The notes under the pieces: model-generated
The model's input: only the letters and a program-made list of their open reading frames with translations
Told to the model about the DNA's origin: nothing
The model's database searches: none
Assembly: GCA_937894105.1 (NCBI GenBank)
Contig: CALCTI010000233.1
Span: 1-8,508 of the forward strand
Origin: an uncultured cyanobacterium
GTDB lineage: Bacteria; Cyanobacteriota; Cyanobacteriia; CACIAM-69d
Reading direction: 5' to 3'
DNA: 8,508 nucleotides
Translations under genes and position numbers: made by a program
Shown here: positions 1 to 5,683 of the stretch, piece by piece
How positions within the stretch are numbered: position 1 is the first letter of the stretch
Layout: each line of letters starts with the position of its first letter

Positions 1-97
1 CCGCGCATGGCAGAACGGCGCGCACCGGGTTCGGCCCTAGCTTTCGGTGGGGCGAGACCCATGTTGTTTCAGACACGTGCCGGAGTTTTACGACAAA

Positions 98-529
98 ATG
101 AGCAGTTTATTGGGGCCCAGCGGACAGACGCTCTCTTCGGCGCCCGCTGCGGACAACACGCCCCCCGCCGACGGGGCGGTGATCGACACGACGACACAGA
201 CTTTCGCGCGCGACGTGATTGAAGCGTCACGCGATATGGTGGTTCTTGTGGACTTTTGGGCGCCTTGGTGCGGGATCTGTCGCCTTATTGAACCTCTGCT
301 ATACCAATTTCAATTGGAGTCGAAGGCTGATTTAAGGCTGGTGAAGGTTAACGCCGACAGCAGCCTCCATCTGTCCAACACCTATCGTTTGAAAAGTTTG
401 CCCACGCTCATTCTTTTCGAATACGGGCAGCCAACCTATCGACTGGAGCACGTGTCCAGCCGCGACGAACTGCGATCGCAACTGGACTCACTGGAGCTTA
501 CTTTGACCAAAGCTGCGGCGTTTCGATAG
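98..529 (+). CDS. Thioredoxin-family protein with atypical WCGIC active site
   Basis: A 143-residue thioredoxin-fold protein, probably a cytosolic thiol-disulfide oxidoreductase. The redox motif WAPWCGIC puts the two cysteines at residues 58 and 61; it follows the usual buried Asp in VDFWA (D52). The cis-proline loop is KSLPT (P102), followed by the strand LILFEYGQ. About 30 residues rich in Ala, Pro and Thr precede the fold. Canonical thioredoxins have WCGPC; here Ile replaces the Pro between the cysteines, a change expected to alter redox potential and partner choice. Cyanobacteria have a class of thioredoxins without that Pro (TrxC-like), and this may be one, but I cannot confirm the class. 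I chose ATG at 98, with GGAG 12 bases upstream; an in-frame GTG at 47 would add 17 unconvincing residues. The ATG overlaps a TGA in another frame (ATGA), so coupling to an upstream gene outside the window is possible. One HIP1 site lies near its 3' end. Confidence 0.88.
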   Translation: MSSLLGPSGQTLSSAPAADNTPPADGAVIDTTTQTFARDVIEASRDMVVLVDFWAPWCGICRLIEPLLYQFQLESKADLRLVKVNADSSLHLSNTYRLKSLPTLILFEYGQPTYRLEHVSSRDELRSQLDSLELTLTKAAAFR

Positions 530-607
530 GGAGCGTGGGACTTTGCTGCGACTGACTCAGCCCCAGGGCGTCCAAAACCGAGTTTGGGCAGCTACTAGGG
601 TTAGTGT

Positions 608-637
608 CTGCGGATACGAAGTTTGCGGATGCGAAGT
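608..637. repeat. 15-bp tandem direct repeat
   Basis: Two adjacent 15-base units, CTGCGGATACGAAGT (608-622) and TTGCGGATGCGAAGT (623-637), match at 13 of 15 positions. They abut the left end of the MITE-like element. Function unknown; similar small duplications occur in other gaps of this window. Confidence 0.75.
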
Positions 638-639
638 CC

Positions 640-786
640 CTAGGTCGTGTCATCAATTAAACTCCAGAAGCCTGATGACGTGTGAACCGCACGTCTTTTG
701 AAATGAAAACATTAGGAGCTGAACCCCTCGCCGCTATTGAGTTTGATAGTTATAAATTTGATATTTAGTTGATGACAGCCCCTAAT
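640..786. mobile_element. MITE-like element, copy 1
   Basis: A non-coding element of about 145 bases related to the one at 4249-4381. The left end (TAGGTCGTGTCATCAATTAA, 641-660) matches the reverse complement of the right end (TAGGGGCTGTCATCAACTAA) at 16 of 20 positions, giving imperfect terminal inverted repeats with TA or CTA at both outer edges. Its first 37 bases match copy 2 at 33 positions, and the last 14 or so are nearly identical; the middle has diverged. An internal motif ATTAGGAGCTG (711-721) pairs with CAGCCCCTAAT (776-786) with one mismatch, and a smaller hairpin GACGTG/CACGTC sits at 677-695. No transposase is present, so mobility would need one elsewhere in the genome. Confidence 0.72.
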
Positions 787-875
787 TCTCTTCGAATGGG
801 GGGCGTTATATTAGGTACCCTCATAGGCTTTATCACCAGTTTGCCTGGGTTTAGCCTTAGGGGGCTTAACATTCC

Positions 876-905
876 GTGCCAGAATAGTTAGAAGATAAGT
901 ATACT
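876..905 (+). promoter_or_regulatory. Possible promoter for ndhF
   Basis: TATACT at 900-905 differs from the consensus -10 at one base. An 18-base spacer separates it from GTGCCA (876-881), a weak -35 match (four of six). It would start transcription near 912 and give a leader of about 190 bases before ndhF. Judged only from base matches. Confidence 0.25.
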
Positions 906-1098
906 AAGACGCCCTGTGCAAAAAATTCTCCTTCAGCAAACTTTTGCCAGGTTGCTGCTGGACTGAACGAACGCTGTGGCGATGCGCGCCGACAATTTTG
1001 ACCTTATTTCTGCCCGTTTAGGTCTTTGCACCCTAGGCTGAGTATTTTCTCGGCACCGTCCTAGACCACCCTAAATTGTGTAATTCAGGCTGATTCTG

Positions 1099-1422
1099 AT
1101 GGAACCGCTTTACGAATACGCCTGGTTAATTCCCGTATTTCCACTGCTGGGGGCGACCCTAGTGGGCATGGGGCTAATTGCTTTTAACCAGGAAGTTAAC
1201 CGCCTTCGCCAACTTACCGCTGTCTTTATTCTGAGTACCATTGGGGCTTCGCTGGTAATGGCGATCGCCCTCCTGTGGAGCCAGTTGCAAGGTCATGAGG
1301 CCTTTCTGCGTTCCATCGAATGGGCCAGCGCCGGAGACTTTCACCTCTCCGTGGGCTATACCATTGACCATCTCAGTTCGCTGATGATGGTTTTTTTTTT
1401 TAATGATTCGGTGATGTTCTAG
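1099..1422 (+). CDS. ndhF: NdhF1 N-terminal part, ending at an in-frame TAG (broken ndhF)
   Basis: This is the first 107 codons of NAD(P)H-quinone oxidoreductase subunit 5 (NdhF1), a proton-pumping membrane subunit of the thylakoid NDH-1 complex. The start MEPLYEYAWLIPVFPLLGA is typical of the family, and residues up to SVGYTIDHLSSLMMV match the expected N-terminal membrane helices. After that a run of 11 T (1391-1401) encodes FFF, followed by NDSVMF and TAG (1420-1422). In relatives this stretch is a hydrophobic segment close to IVTTVALLVM, then IYTDGYM. The codons after the TAG here read IYTDGYM in the same frame, and the number of codons across the damaged part equals the family's. So this is the 5' part of one gene with 1441-3156, not a separate gene. 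The cause may be a sequencing or assembly error at the homopolymer, or a real disabling mutation. Confidence 0.85.
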   Translation: MEPLYEYAWLIPVFPLLGATLVGMGLIAFNQEVNRLRQLTAVFILSTIGASLVMAIALLWSQLQGHEAFLRSIEWASAGDFHLSVGYTIDHLSSLMMVFFFNDSVMF

Positions 1423-1440
1423 ATCTACACCGACGGCTAC

Positions 1441-3156
1441 ATGTCCCATGACGCCAGCTACGTTCGGTTCTACACCTATCTCAGTCTCTTTAGCTCATCA
1501 ATGTTGGGGCTTGTGGTAAGTCCCAACCTGGTGCAGATCTATATCTTCTGGGAGCTGGTGGGCATGTGTTCCTACCTGCTCATCGGCTTTTGGTATGATC
1601 GCCGCCCCGCTGCCGATGCCTGCCAAAAAGCTTTTGTGACTAACCGCGTCGGCGATTTTGGGCTGCTGTTGGGCATGTTGGCCCTGTACTGGTGCACCGG
1701 CAGCTTTGAATTTGACGTGATGGGAACCCGGTTGACGGAACTGGTGGAGTCAGGAGCTCTGAGCGCCGGATTTGCCACCCTCTTTGCCGTACTTGTCTTC
1801 CTCGGTCCTGTGGCTAAGTCGGCCCAGTTTCCCCTCCACGTGTGGCTGCCCGACGCCATGGAAGGTCCCACTCCCATTTCGGCGCTGATTCACGCGGCGA
1901 CTATGGTGGCGGCAGGCGTATTCTTGATTGCTCGGATGTTCCCCGTTTTCGAGGACTTGCCCGGGGTAATGACTATCATTGCCTGGACCGGAGCCTTGAC
2001 GGCGTTTATGGGAGCTTCGATCGCCATCACCCAAAACGACATTAAAAAAGGATTAGCCTACTCCACCATTTCCCAGCTCGGCTACATGGTTATGGCCATG
2101 GGCGTTGGAGCTTACGGTGCTGGCTTGTTCCACCTAATGACTCACGCCTATTTCAAAGCCATGCTGTTCCTGGGCTCCGGCTCGGTGATCCATGGTATGG
2201 AAGAGGTGGTGGGGCATACACCGGTGTTGGCGCAGGATATGCGACTGATGGGCGGTTTACGGAAATATATGCCCATCACCTCCACTACCTTTTTGATTGG
2301 AACCTTGGCTATTTGTGGTATTCCTCCTTTTGCCGGTTTCTGGTCTAAGGATGAAATTTTAGCCCAGTCCTTTGAGGCGAACCCTGCCCTATGGTTTGTG
2401 GGCTGGCTAACCGCTGGGATCACGGCGTTCTACATGTTCCGCATGTATTTCTCCACCTTTGAAGGAGAGTTTCGCGGCACCGATGCCACCATTCGCGAGC
2501 AAGTGTTGGCGGCGGCGGAAGTGCCCACCACTGAGGTGCCTGCTTTTGGACCAGGGGCAATGGATCCCCACGAGCTGGAGCACGGTCACGATGACCATCA
2601 CCACAGCAGTGAGCCCCACGAGTCACCACTGACTATGACCTTCCCCCTAATGATGTTGGCGATTCCGTCGATGCTCATTGGTTTGGTGGGTACTCCGTTT
2701 AACAATATCTTTGAGGAGTTTGTCCATGCTCCCGGTGAGGTGGTTGAAGCGGCGGAGCACAGTTTTGATTGGGCTGAGTTTCTGATTATGGGCGGCAGCT
2801 CTGTGGGCGTTGGTTTGATTGGCATCTCTCTGGCGATTTTGATGTACCTTCAGCGCAAAATTGATCCCGGGGCGATCGCTGCAAAAATCCCAACCCTGTA
2901 CAATTTCTCCCTCAACAAGTGGTATTTTGACAACCTTTACGACACGGCTTTTGTTAGGGGCAGTCGTCGTTTAGCGCGCCAGGTGATGGAAGTGGACTTC
3001 CGTATTGTGGACGGAGCCGTGAACTTTACCGGTTTTGCTACCCTGCTGTCGGGCGAAAGCTTGAAATACTTCGAGAACGGTCGCGCTCAGTTTTATGCGC
3101 TGATTGTTTTCGGGGCAGTGCTGGGATTCGTTGTGGTTTCTGGCTTGACAGGCTAG
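1441..3156 (+). CDS. ndhF: NAD(P)H-quinone oxidoreductase subunit 5 (NdhF1), main part
   Basis: These 571 codons hold most of NdhF1, the distal proton-translocating subunit of NDH-1, which serves respiration and cyclic electron flow around photosystem I. Family landmarks, numbered from the ATG at 1441, include SPNLVQIYIFWELVGMCSYLLIGFWY with the membrane Glu at 39, GPVAKSAQFPLHVWLPDAMEGPTPISALIHAATMVAAG (Lys 126, the antiporter-type proton channel), FAGFWSKDEIL (near 300), a His-rich loop (377-393), EPHESPLTM, and the C-terminal HL-helix segment with LYNFSLNKWYFDNLYD and NGRAQFYALIV. Joined to 1099-1422 through the TAG, the gene has 685 codons, a normal NdhF1 length. Reinitiation at 1441 is conceivable but there is no clear ribosome site and the product would lack the first helices. 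In many cyanobacteria ndhD1 follows ndhF1; here a terminator and a convergent gene follow. Confidence 0.93.
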   Translation: MSHDASYVRFYTYLSLFSSSMLGLVVSPNLVQIYIFWELVGMCSYLLIGFWYDRRPAADACQKAFVTNRVGDFGLLLGMLALYWCTGSFEFDVMGTRLTELVESGALSAGFATLFAVLVFLGPVAKSAQFPLHVWLPDAMEGPTPISALIHAATMVAAGVFLIARMFPVFEDLPGVMTIIAWTGALTAFMGASIAITQNDIKKGLAYSTISQLGYMVMAMGVGAYGAGLFHLMTHAYFKAMLFLGSGSVIHGMEEVVGHTPVLAQDMRLMGGLRKYMPITSTTFLIGTLAICGIPPFAGFWSKDEILAQSFEANPALWFVGWLTAGITAFYMFRMYFSTFEGEFRGTDATIREQVLAAAEVPTTEVPAFGPGAMDPHELEHGHDDHHHSSEPHESPLTMTFPLMMLAIPSMLIGLVGTPFNNIFEEFVHAPGEVVEAAEHSFDWAEFLIMGGSSVGVGLIGISLAILMYLQRKIDPGAIAAKIPTLYNFSLNKWYFDNLYDTAFVRGSRRLARQVMEVDFRIVDGAVNFTGFATLLSGESLKYFENGRAQFYALIVFGAVLGFVVVSGLTG

Positions 3157-3185
3157 ATCTCGTTGGACTCGACTTAGAAAGCTGT

Positions 3186-3229
3186 AATCAAAAAGCGCCC
3201 CCAAATACCACTGGGAGCGCTTTTTGATT
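3186..3229. terminator. Bidirectional intrinsic terminator between ndhF and cobH
   Basis: A 17-bp stem with one mismatch (C3199 with A3216) joins 3186-3202 to 3213-3229 around a 10-base loop. The stem is GC-rich near the loop (AGCGCCCCC) and has an A run on its left side and a T run on its right side. It therefore reads as a terminator on both strands. It lies 29 bases after the ndhF stop and 24 bases after the cobH stop on the other strand, so it can end both convergent genes. Confidence 0.92.
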
Positions 3230-3253
3230 GGCATTTTGGTGGCGGAATTGCCG

Positions 3254-3886
3254 TTATGCGCCAGCGGGCATGGCGGTTTTTCCGTAGGCTTGCCAAGCGA
3301 GGTCTATCAGGGCATTGGCGATCGCCGCTGCCACCACCGCACTGCCCTTGCGCCCCTTGATGCTGATGTAAGGAACCTTGCTTTGGGCAAGGCGCACCTT
3401 GGTTAGCTCCACATTATTAAAGCCGGAGGGGGTGGCAATCACTAACGCCGGGGTAATGTCACCCGATTCCAGTAGATCCAAAAGCTGCTCCAAAGCGCTT
3501 TGGCTTTGACCAATGATAAAAATCCCCTCTGGATAGCGTCCTGCTAGGGTTTGGATACCCCACGCCGCCTGGCTTTTTCCCGTTTGGGGGCGGGTGATGG
3601 TTTCCATGCCGCAGTACACCGGGTTAGCGAAGGTAGTCTGAAGGGCAGGCACCACGCCCACTTGCACCATGGGCACGTCTACGATCAAGGTGGAGCGGGA
3701 GGCTAGGGCGGTGGACCCGGAGGGCAGGGCGTCCTCGGAAAACTCGATCAAAGTTCGGTATTCAAAGTCGGCGGTGGCGTAAATAACTCGCCGAACAATC
3801 TCATACTCAGCCGGTGCAAAAGGATGGTTTCCCATTTCTGCGTCAATGGTGGCTAAGCTTTCTGCGTCAGTTTGATGCCATTCCAT
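3254..3886 (-). CDS. cobH: Precorrin-8X methylmutase (CobH/CbiC), cyanobacterial type
   Basis: A 210-residue cytosolic enzyme of corrin ring synthesis. The family moves the C11 methyl of precorrin-8X to C12, giving hydrogenobyrinic acid or cobyrinic acid. Recognisable blocks, numbered from the ATG at 3886, are EYEIVRRVIYATADFEY (near 27-43), STLIVDVPMVQVGV, GFNNVELTKVRL and the C-terminal GRKGSAVVAAAIANALID. The length is usual. In characterised CobH and CbiC the catalytic His lies in a V-I/V-H-A/T motif; the aligned residue here is Tyr 36 (RVIYATAD). The usual GNAPTAL block reads GQSQSAL. I suspect this is a feature of cyanobacterial members rather than damage, but cannot check. I chose ATG at 3886 (MEWHQTD, a start seen in relatives) over a TTG four codons upstream. 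It is single and convergent with ndhF. Confidence 0.9.
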   Translation of the reverse strand: MEWHQTDAESLATIDAEMGNHPFAPAEYEIVRRVIYATADFEYRTLIEFSEDALPSGSTALASRSTLIVDVPMVQVGVVPALQTTFANPVYCGMETITRPQTGKSQAAWGIQTLAGRYPEGIFIIGQSQSALEQLLDLLESGDITPALVIATPSGFNNVELTKVRLAQSKVPYISIKGRKGSAVVAAAIANALIDLAWQAYGKTAMPAGA

Positions 3887-3914
3887 AACTATGTCCAAAG
3901 GTCGAGGAGTGAAA

Positions 3915-3937
3915 CAATAAAGGTGAAACGTTTATTG
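3915..3937 (-). other. Hairpin in the cobH leader
   Basis: CAATAAA (3915-3921) and TTTATTG (3931-3937) form a perfect 7-bp stem around a 9-base loop, about 30 bases upstream of the cobH start. It is AT-rich and weak. It does not resemble a cobalamin riboswitch, and any role is unknown. Confidence 0.4.
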
Positions 3938-4248
3938 CGCCTGTGCTAGCGCGATTTTTTATGAGCTGCTGGAGCTGCCTTTTTTCCCTATTTAAATCTA
4001 AATTGCCATTTTCCTGCGGCATTGAACAAGATGTTCGTTGACAGCACGTAGTTGAGGACGTGTAATTAAGCACGCGATGTAATGGTGGTACTTAGATCAC
4101 AAATAGGCCGTTTGAGGTATTCCTTATAGCCTACAGGGTATAGCGTACCTACGGGGTGCCCCCCCCCATTGTGATGTTTCTATCAATTTTAAGATTGCCC
4201 AGTATCGGACTTTGGGCGATCGCCCCAACCCAAAAAACCAATCAATCT

Positions 4249-4381
4249 CTAGGGCGTATCATCAATTAATCTCCAGAAGCCTTATGCAGTAGGGAGTAAG
4301 CGCCCTTTCAAAGCAAAAAAGACTAGGGGCTGAAACCGTTACAGCGAGAGGCTTTGAGGTTTAAATGATGACAGCCCCTAG
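4249..4381. mobile_element. MITE-like element, copy 2
   Basis: A 133-base non-coding element bounded by CTAG at both edges (4249-4252 and 4378-4381). The left end CTAGGGCGTATCATCAATTA matches the reverse complement of the right end (CTAGGGGCTGTCATCATTTA) at 16 of 20 positions. The left 37 bases and right end match the element at 640-786. An internal CTAGGGGCTG (4323-4332) pairs perfectly with CAGCCCCTAG (4372-4381), and AGGGCG at 4251-4256 can pair with CGCCCT at 4301-4306. There is no reading frame for a transposase. Size, ends and lack of coding capacity fit a cyanobacterial MITE mobilised in trans by an IS element with similar ends; the family cannot be named from this window. Confidence 0.75.
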
Positions 4382-4420
4382 TCAAGTGCCACAAATTCCA
4401 CAAGAATCCCCCGCCAGCTT

Positions 4421-4468
4421 TAACCTTGAGGCGAACTTTTAAGCGAACTTTTAGGCGCACCTTTAGGC
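4421..4468 (-). repeat. 12-bp tandem array containing repeated in-frame stop codons
   Basis: On the minus strand four 12-base units follow one another: GCCTAAAGGTGC, GCCTAAAAGTTC, GCTTAAAAGTTC and GCCTCAAGGTTA. The first contains the last Ala codon and TAA stop of the holin-like gene. Because the unit is a multiple of three, the next two carry further in-frame TAA codons, and the fourth has a decayed TCA. The gene's 3' end has thus been copied in tandem. Confidence 0.85.
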
Positions 4469-4819
4469 ATTTGCCGGTTCTTTGATAAATAAACCCAGAA
4501 TCCAGGACACCATCGATAGCACCAGGGCTCCGACGATCGCCGATACCAGCCCGCGCACCCGGAATCCTGGAGGACCGAAGAAGTCCACCAGCAGCAGGCA
4601 AATGCCGTTGAGCACCAGGGTGAACAGTCCCAGGGTCAAAATATTGAGGGGCAGGGTGAGCCAAAAGAGGACCGGGCGAATAATGGCGTTGATAATGCCC
4701 AGGATCAAAGGGGTGACGATAATGGCAAAGGCTCCTTTGAGCACGATGCCTTTAACGAGGAAGGCGGTAATGAGCAGGGCGATCGCACTGAGCAGCCAGG
4801 TGATTAAAAAGCGTTTCAT
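4463..4819 (-). CDS. Small four-helix membrane protein, phage-holin-4 / YvlD-like (PF04020 type)
   Basis: A 118-residue inner-membrane protein with four hydrophobic helices at roughly 4-22, 30-48, 52-78 and 88-112. The central block NAIIRPVLFWLTLPLNILTLGLF, followed by LVLNGICLLLVD, is the hallmark of the family labelled phage holin family 4 superfamily IV (formerly DUF360), which includes Bacillus YvlD. Despite the label, members are widespread chromosomal proteins in bacteria and cyanobacteria with no shown holin action; nothing phage-like is nearby. Its biological role is unknown. The ATG at 4819 begins MKRFLITWLL, a normal start, though with no strong ribosome site. It is divergent from the pentapeptide gene, with 162 bases between the two starts. 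Its stop codon lies in a 12-bp tandem repeat. Confidence 0.87.
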   Translation of the reverse strand: MKRFLITWLLSAIALLITAFLVKGIVLKGAFAIIVTPLILGIINAIIRPVLFWLTLPLNILTLGLFTLVLNGICLLLVDFFGPPGFRVRGLVSAIVGALVLSMVSWILGLFIKEPANA

Positions 4820-4882
4820 AGGATTTGCGGTGGGGACGCGGTGGCGACATCCCTATCCTAGCCATAAGGATTGGGGTTCTCT

Positions 4883-4927
4883 CCCCACTTAAGGCTTACT
4901 TGGGGCTTAAGTGGGGCTTACTTGGGG
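4883..4927. repeat. 11-bp tandem triplet overlapping an 11-bp inverted repeat
   Basis: Three 11-base units run head to tail: CTTACTTGGGG (4895-4905), CTTAAGTGGGG (4906-4916) and CTTACTTGGGG (4917-4927). The middle unit is also the exact reverse complement of CCCCACTTAAG at 4883-4893, so an 11-bp perfect hairpin with a 12-base loop can form. It lies in the divergent promoter region, 55 bases before the pentapeptide gene start, and could be a protein-binding site or leader structure; no function is shown. Confidence 0.8.
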
Positions 4928-4968
4928 CGTAATTATCGATATGCTTTAAAAGTCGAAAGACCTGGGCT

Positions 4969-4973
4969 AGGGG
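4969..4973 (+). promoter_or_regulatory. Ribosome binding site deciding the pentapeptide gene start
   Basis: AGGGG at 4969-4973 is 8 bases before ATG 4982 but only 2 before ATG 4976, so it favours the second ATG. Confidence 0.5.
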
Positions 4974-4981
4974 AAATGGCG

Positions 4982-5542
4982 ATGAAATTTAGGCAAATTC
5001 TGGGGCAAGGTTTCGAGCGATCTCTTGGGCAGGATCTCGGGCGCGTTTGGCAGATCGGCTGGGCGGTTTTGGTGGCGGTGGTCGTGTTTTTGGGCTCTGG
5101 GGACGTGGCGATCGCCCGAGGAGAATATGCACCGCCCCTATCCTTTAGCAACGCGGAGCTGAGTAATCGAGATTTTTCGGGGCAGTGGCTACGGGGCTCG
5201 GAGTTGTCCAATGCAAACCTGACCGGCGCAAACTTTTCCGATGCCCATATTGAAGGGGCAGCCATGAGCGGTTCCACGTTGACCGATACGGACCTGTCGG
5301 GGGCGTTTAAGACAAATACCCTGATGGATTCAATAAAGTTTGAGCGCACCGATTTGACCAATGCGGTGCTGTTGGAGGCGCTGCTGTTGGGGTCCACTTT
5401 TAATAATGTGGTGATTGACGGGGCGGATTTTACCGATGCCCTGCTAGATGGATATCAAGTGAAGCAGCTTTGCGCGATCGCCAAAGGTCGCAACCCGAGC
5501 ACTGACGTGGACACCCGTGAATCCCTCGGCTGCCGAGATTAG
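4982..5542 (+). CDS. Exported (probably thylakoid-lumenal) pentapeptide-repeat protein
   Basis: A 186-residue protein. Residues 1-45 look like a Sec signal: basic residues, hydrophobic core 25-39 (IGWAVLVAVVVFLG), and AIA before R46 as cleavage site. Residues 57-158 are about twenty pentapeptides of the A(D/N)LXX type, for example NANLT, GANFS, DTDLS, GADFT and DALLD, which fold as a right-handed quadrilateral beta-helix. The C-terminal cap has two cysteines (164 and 184) in LCAIAKGRNPSTDVDTRESLGC, resembling the cap of plant thylakoid lumen proteins TL15/TL17 and their cyanobacterial homologues. These suggest a lumen or periplasm protein with a disulfide-closed cap, of unsettled function. 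ATG 4982 is chosen from the ribosome site; upstream in-frame residues are not convincing. The stop TAG lies in a duplicated 20-bp segment. Confidence 0.86.
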   Translation: MKFRQILGQGFERSLGQDLGRVWQIGWAVLVAVVVFLGSGDVAIARGEYAPPLSFSNAELSNRDFSGQWLRGSELSNANLTGANFSDAHIEGAAMSGSTLTDTDLSGAFKTNTLMDSIKFERTDLTNAVLLEALLLGSTFNNVVIDGADFTDALLDGYQVKQLCAIAKGRNPSTDVDTRESLGCRD

Positions 5543-5568
5543 GTAAAAGCTGCTGAGATGAGGTAAAA
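5529..5568 (+). repeat. 20-bp tandem duplication across the pentapeptide gene stop
   Basis: Two adjacent 20-base units, 5529-5548 and 5549-5568, match at 18 of 20 positions (each begins GCTGC or GCTGC/T and ends GAGGTAAAA-like). The first contains the gene's TAG stop at 5540-5542; the second repeats the end of the gene downstream. The second unit reads GATGAGG where the first reads GATTAGG. Confidence 0.8.
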
Positions 5569-5668
5569 ATTAGTCGATTTCCCTCGTCCCCGTCATAGGC
5601 GTAAACTCGTATCAATACATCAAGTTTAGTTGCTGGGATTTTACTGTTGACTTGAGGTGAACCCTGGC

Positions 5669-5673
5669 AGGAG
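5669..5673 (+). promoter_or_regulatory. Ribosome binding site deciding the purK start
   Basis: AGGAG at 5669-5673, 10 bases before GTG 5684. The alternative GTG at 5657 has no spaced ribosome site. Confidence 0.55.
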
Positions 5674-5683
5674 TGTTGCGATC

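Larger units (their letters stand above)
530..1098. other. Long intergenic region upstream of ndhF
   Basis: A 569-base gap without a convincing gene. It holds a 15-bp direct repeat (608-637), a MITE-like element (640-786) and a possible sigma-70-type promoter (876-905). The remaining part, about 906-1098, would then be a long ndhF leader in which I see no clear riboswitch or terminator. No hairpin terminator for the thioredoxin gene is evident. Confidence 0.7.
3887..4462. other. Long intergenic region between cobH and the holin-like gene
   Basis: A 576-base gap with no supported gene on either strand. It contains a small hairpin just upstream of cobH (3915-3937), a C9 run (4149-4157 region), one HIP1 site (4216-4223), the second MITE-like element (4249-4381) and a 12-bp tandem array at the end of the holin-like gene (4421-4468). 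Both genes beside it are on the minus strand, so a cobH promoter should lie here, but no good -35/-10 pair stood out. Confidence 0.65.

Noticed and set aside
1..63. Open frames at the left edge: a + frame ending in TGA at 99-101, and a minus-strand ATG at 63 open to the edge.
   Set aside because: Both are too short to recognise and conflict with each other; neither can be supported without sequence to the left.
998..1026. Promoter with TTGACC at 998-1003 upstream of ndhF.
   Set aside because: No acceptable -10 lies 16-18 bases downstream.
1391..1422. Programmed frameshifting at the T11 run in ndhF.
   Set aside because: All three frames stop within about 30 bases and the downstream frame is the original one, so a single shift would not help.
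2569..2621. His-rich stretch in NdhF as a metal-binding novelty.
   Set aside because: A His-rich loop at this place is common in cyanobacterial NdhF1.
3899..4080. Cobalamin riboswitch before cobH.
   Set aside because: Only a weak 7-bp hairpin is present; the B12-box and multi-stem layout are not seen.
4463..4819. Prophage or lysis cassette suggested by the holin label.
   Set aside because: No endolysin, structural or integrase gene is nearby, and this family is a widespread chromosomal membrane protein.
4482..4892. Long + strand reading frame across the holin-like gene.
   Set aside because: It is the antisense of a recognisable membrane protein and has a basic, low-quality composition without family features.
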